A stretch of DNA of 64,000 bases from Halovivax asiaticus JCM 14624. GTDB lineage: Archaea; Halobacteriota; Halobacteria; Halobacteriales; Natrialbaceae. Under the pieces are notes generated by a model that ran no database searches, was not told the DNA's origin, and saw nothing but the letters and a program-made list of their open reading frames with translations. Position numbers and translations under genes: made by a program. Within the stretch, counting starts at the first letter, position 1. Every line of letters starts with the position of its first letter. Of the stretch, positions 62,711-64,000 are shown in pieces. The DNA lies in contig NZ_AOIQ01000006.1 of NCBI RefSeq assembly GCF_000337515.1, forward strand, positions 6,265 through 70,264, given 5' to 3'.

Positions 62711-63859
62711 ATGAAGCTGCACGAGTATCAGGCGAAGCAGGTGTTCGCCGATGCGGGGATTCCGACGCCGGATTCGGCGCTGGCATCGGACGTCGACGGC
62801 GTCCTCGAGGCCGCCGCCGATATCGGCTACCCGGTGGCGATCAAGGCGCAGGTACAGGTAGGCGGCCGCGGCAAGGCCGGCGGGATTGAACTCGTCGAAT
62901 CCGACGAGGAGGCCCGCGAGGCAGCCGAACGCATCATCGGGATGGACCTCAAGGGTATCCACGTCGAGCGCGTGCTCGTCGAGGAAGCCGTCGACTTCAC
63001 GAACGAACTGTACGTCGGTGTGACCATGGACCGCGGCGAGGGCAAACCCGTCGCGATGGTCTCGACGAAAGGCGGCGTCAACATCGAGGAAGTCGCCGAG
63101 GAGGATCCCGACGCGATCGCCCGTGAACACATCGATCCGTCCTTCGGCATGCAGCCGTACCAGGCCCGGAAAGTCGTCTTCGACGCCGGCGTCGACCGCG
63201 CCGTCGCGACCGACGTTGCGGGCGTCCTGTCGACGCTGTACGATCTCTGGACGAGCAAGGACGGCTCCGACGCCGAGATCAATCCGCTGATGGTCACGGC
63301 CGACGACGAGGTCATCGCGGCCGACGCCGTCATGAACATCGACGAGGACGCCTTGTTCCGCCAGCCCGAGATCGCCGAGATGGGCGAGGAAGCCGCAGGC
63401 GGGGACGAACTCGAGCAGAAAGCCGACGAGTACGGCTTCGACTACGTCCGTCTCGACGGCTCTGTGGGCATCATCGGGAACGGCGCCGGACTCGTGATGA
63501 CCACGCTCGACCTGGTGGATTACTACGGCGGGTCACCCGCGAACTTCCTCGACGTGGGTGGCGGCGCGAAGGCCGAACGGATCACCAACGCGCTCGATAT
63601 GGTCTTCTCCGACGACAACGTCGACAGCGTCGTCTTCAACATCTTCGGCGGCATCACCCGTGGCGACGAGGTCGCCAAGGGGATCAACGAAGCACTCGAG
63701 GCGTTCGACGAGATTCCCAAACCGGTCGTCGTCCGACTCGCGGGAACGAACTGGGAGGAAGGCATGGAGATTCTGAACGAGGACCTCGTGACCGTCGAAC
63801 AGACGCTCGAGGACGCGGTCCAACGCTCGGTCGAATACGCCGAGGAGGGAGAAGCATGA
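62711..63859 (+). CDS. sucC: Succinyl-CoA ligase (ADP-forming), beta subunit
   Basis: 382 residues from the ATG at 62711 ([20 protein letters not shown]). ATP-grasp domain with [20 protein letters not shown], then [15 protein letters not shown] (metal-binding Asn) and the CoA-ligase domain with [25 protein letters not shown] and [16 protein letters not shown]. It converts succinyl-CoA to succinate with substrate-level phosphorylation in the TCA cycle. Its TGA overlaps the sucD ATG (ATGA at 63856), so the two subunits are coupled. Confidence 0.97.
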   Translation: MKLHEYQAKQVFADAGIPTPDSALASDVDGVLEAAADIGYPVAIKAQVQVGGRGKAGGIELVESDEEAREAAERIIGMDLKGIHVERVLVEEAVDFTNELYVGVTMDRGEGKPVAMVSTKGGVNIEEVAEEDPDAIAREHIDPSFGMQPYQARKVVFDAGVDRAVATDVAGVLSTLYDLWTSKDGSDAEINPLMVTADDEVIAADAVMNIDEDALFRQPEIAEMGEEAAGGDELEQKADEYGFDYVRLDGSVGIIGNGAGLVMTTLDLVDYYGGSPANFLDVGGGAKAERITNALDMVFSDDNVDSVVFNIFGGITRGDEVAKGINEALEAFDEIPKPVVVRLAGTNWEEGMEILNEDLVTVEQTLEDAVQRSVEYAEEGEA

Positions 63860-64000
63860 GTGTACTCGTCGACGAAGACACGCGCGTCGTCGTACAGGGC
63901 ATCACCGGCGGGGAAGGCAAGTTCCACGCCGGTCAGATGATGGAATACGGGACGAACGTCGTCGCCGGCGCCGTCCCCGGCAAGGGTGGCCAGGAGGTCG
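63856..64000 (+). CDS. sucD: Succinyl-CoA ligase, alpha subunit (3' truncated by window)
   Basis: 48 codons visible. [21 protein letters not shown] and the following [17 protein letters not shown] are the CoA-binding Rossmann start of SucD (Q-G-I-T-G, G-V-T-P-G-K-G-G region). The active-site histidine domain lies beyond the window. It starts in the overlap with sucC. Confidence 0.95.
   Translation, partial: MSVLVDEDTRVVVQGITGGEGKFHAGQMMEYGTNVVAGAVPGKGGQEV

Overview
This window is chromosomal DNA from a halophilic archaeon (class Halobacteria). The evidence is high GC with strongly acidic predicted proteins, many starts preceded at about 24-30 nt by an archaeal TATA box with no room for a leader, archaeal-type genes (topoisomerase VI A and B, type IV pilin with the archaeal N-terminal signature, halocyanin-like blue copper lipoprotein, geranylgeranyl-reductase-like flavoprotein), and a tRNA-Trp with a long bulge-helix-bulge intron. 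The genus cannot be fixed from the sequence alone. No rRNA, CRISPR array or intact insertion sequence was seen.

Layout. 1-9.4 kb: end of a biotin ligase gene, two UspA proteins, an amidohydrolase, an HD phosphohydrolase, a minus-strand sugar-catabolism-like cluster (two Gfo/Idh/MocA oxidoreductases around a sugar isomerase/epimerase), an MscS channel and two small proteins. 9.5-16.6 kb: class V aminotransferase, three membrane proteins, dodecin, an Fe-S carrier, hisD and a halocyanin. 16.6-17.0 kb: a convergent gap with five consecutive four-base-loop hairpins. 17-27 kb: geranylgeranyl-reductase family protein, enoyl-CoA hydratase, DHH phosphoesterase, an exosome-associated-type RNA-binding protein, a lone YcaO enzyme, guaB and a membrane protein.

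27-30.7 kb is the accessory-looking stretch, more AT-rich and gene-poor. It holds a Tat lipoprotein whose C-terminal domain resembles that of a nearby type IV pilin, a frameshifted relic of a second such lipoprotein, a small zinc-finger gene with a strong Shine-Dalgarno site, a possible structured RNA, and the intron-containing tRNA-Trp gene.

31-50.6 kb: cysteine synthase, thioredoxin-like proteins, a split MgtE-type transporter beside a PhoU/TrkA-C regulator, a thyA-dihydrofolate reductase operon, a translationally coupled exonuclease/helicase pair like MrfB/MrfA, purD, NADH dehydrogenase-like protein, arginase, a DtxR-type regulator and a winged-helix regulator. 50.7-59.2 kb: both type II topoisomerases side by side, gyrB-gyrA and, divergently, top6B-top6A. 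59.3-64 kb: a pilin-like small protein, MBL-fold hydrolase, fumarylacetoacetase-family protein, tRNA-Glu followed by two palindromic units that repeat its 3' end, a UbiA prenyltransferase and sucCD (sucD cut by the window end).

Most genes are housekeeping. The best candidates for something undescribed are the tRNA-Glu tail repeats (61.3-61.6 kb), the tetraloop hairpin cluster (16.75-16.88 kb), the orphan YcaO enzyme and the pilin/lipoprotein domain family at 27-30 kb.
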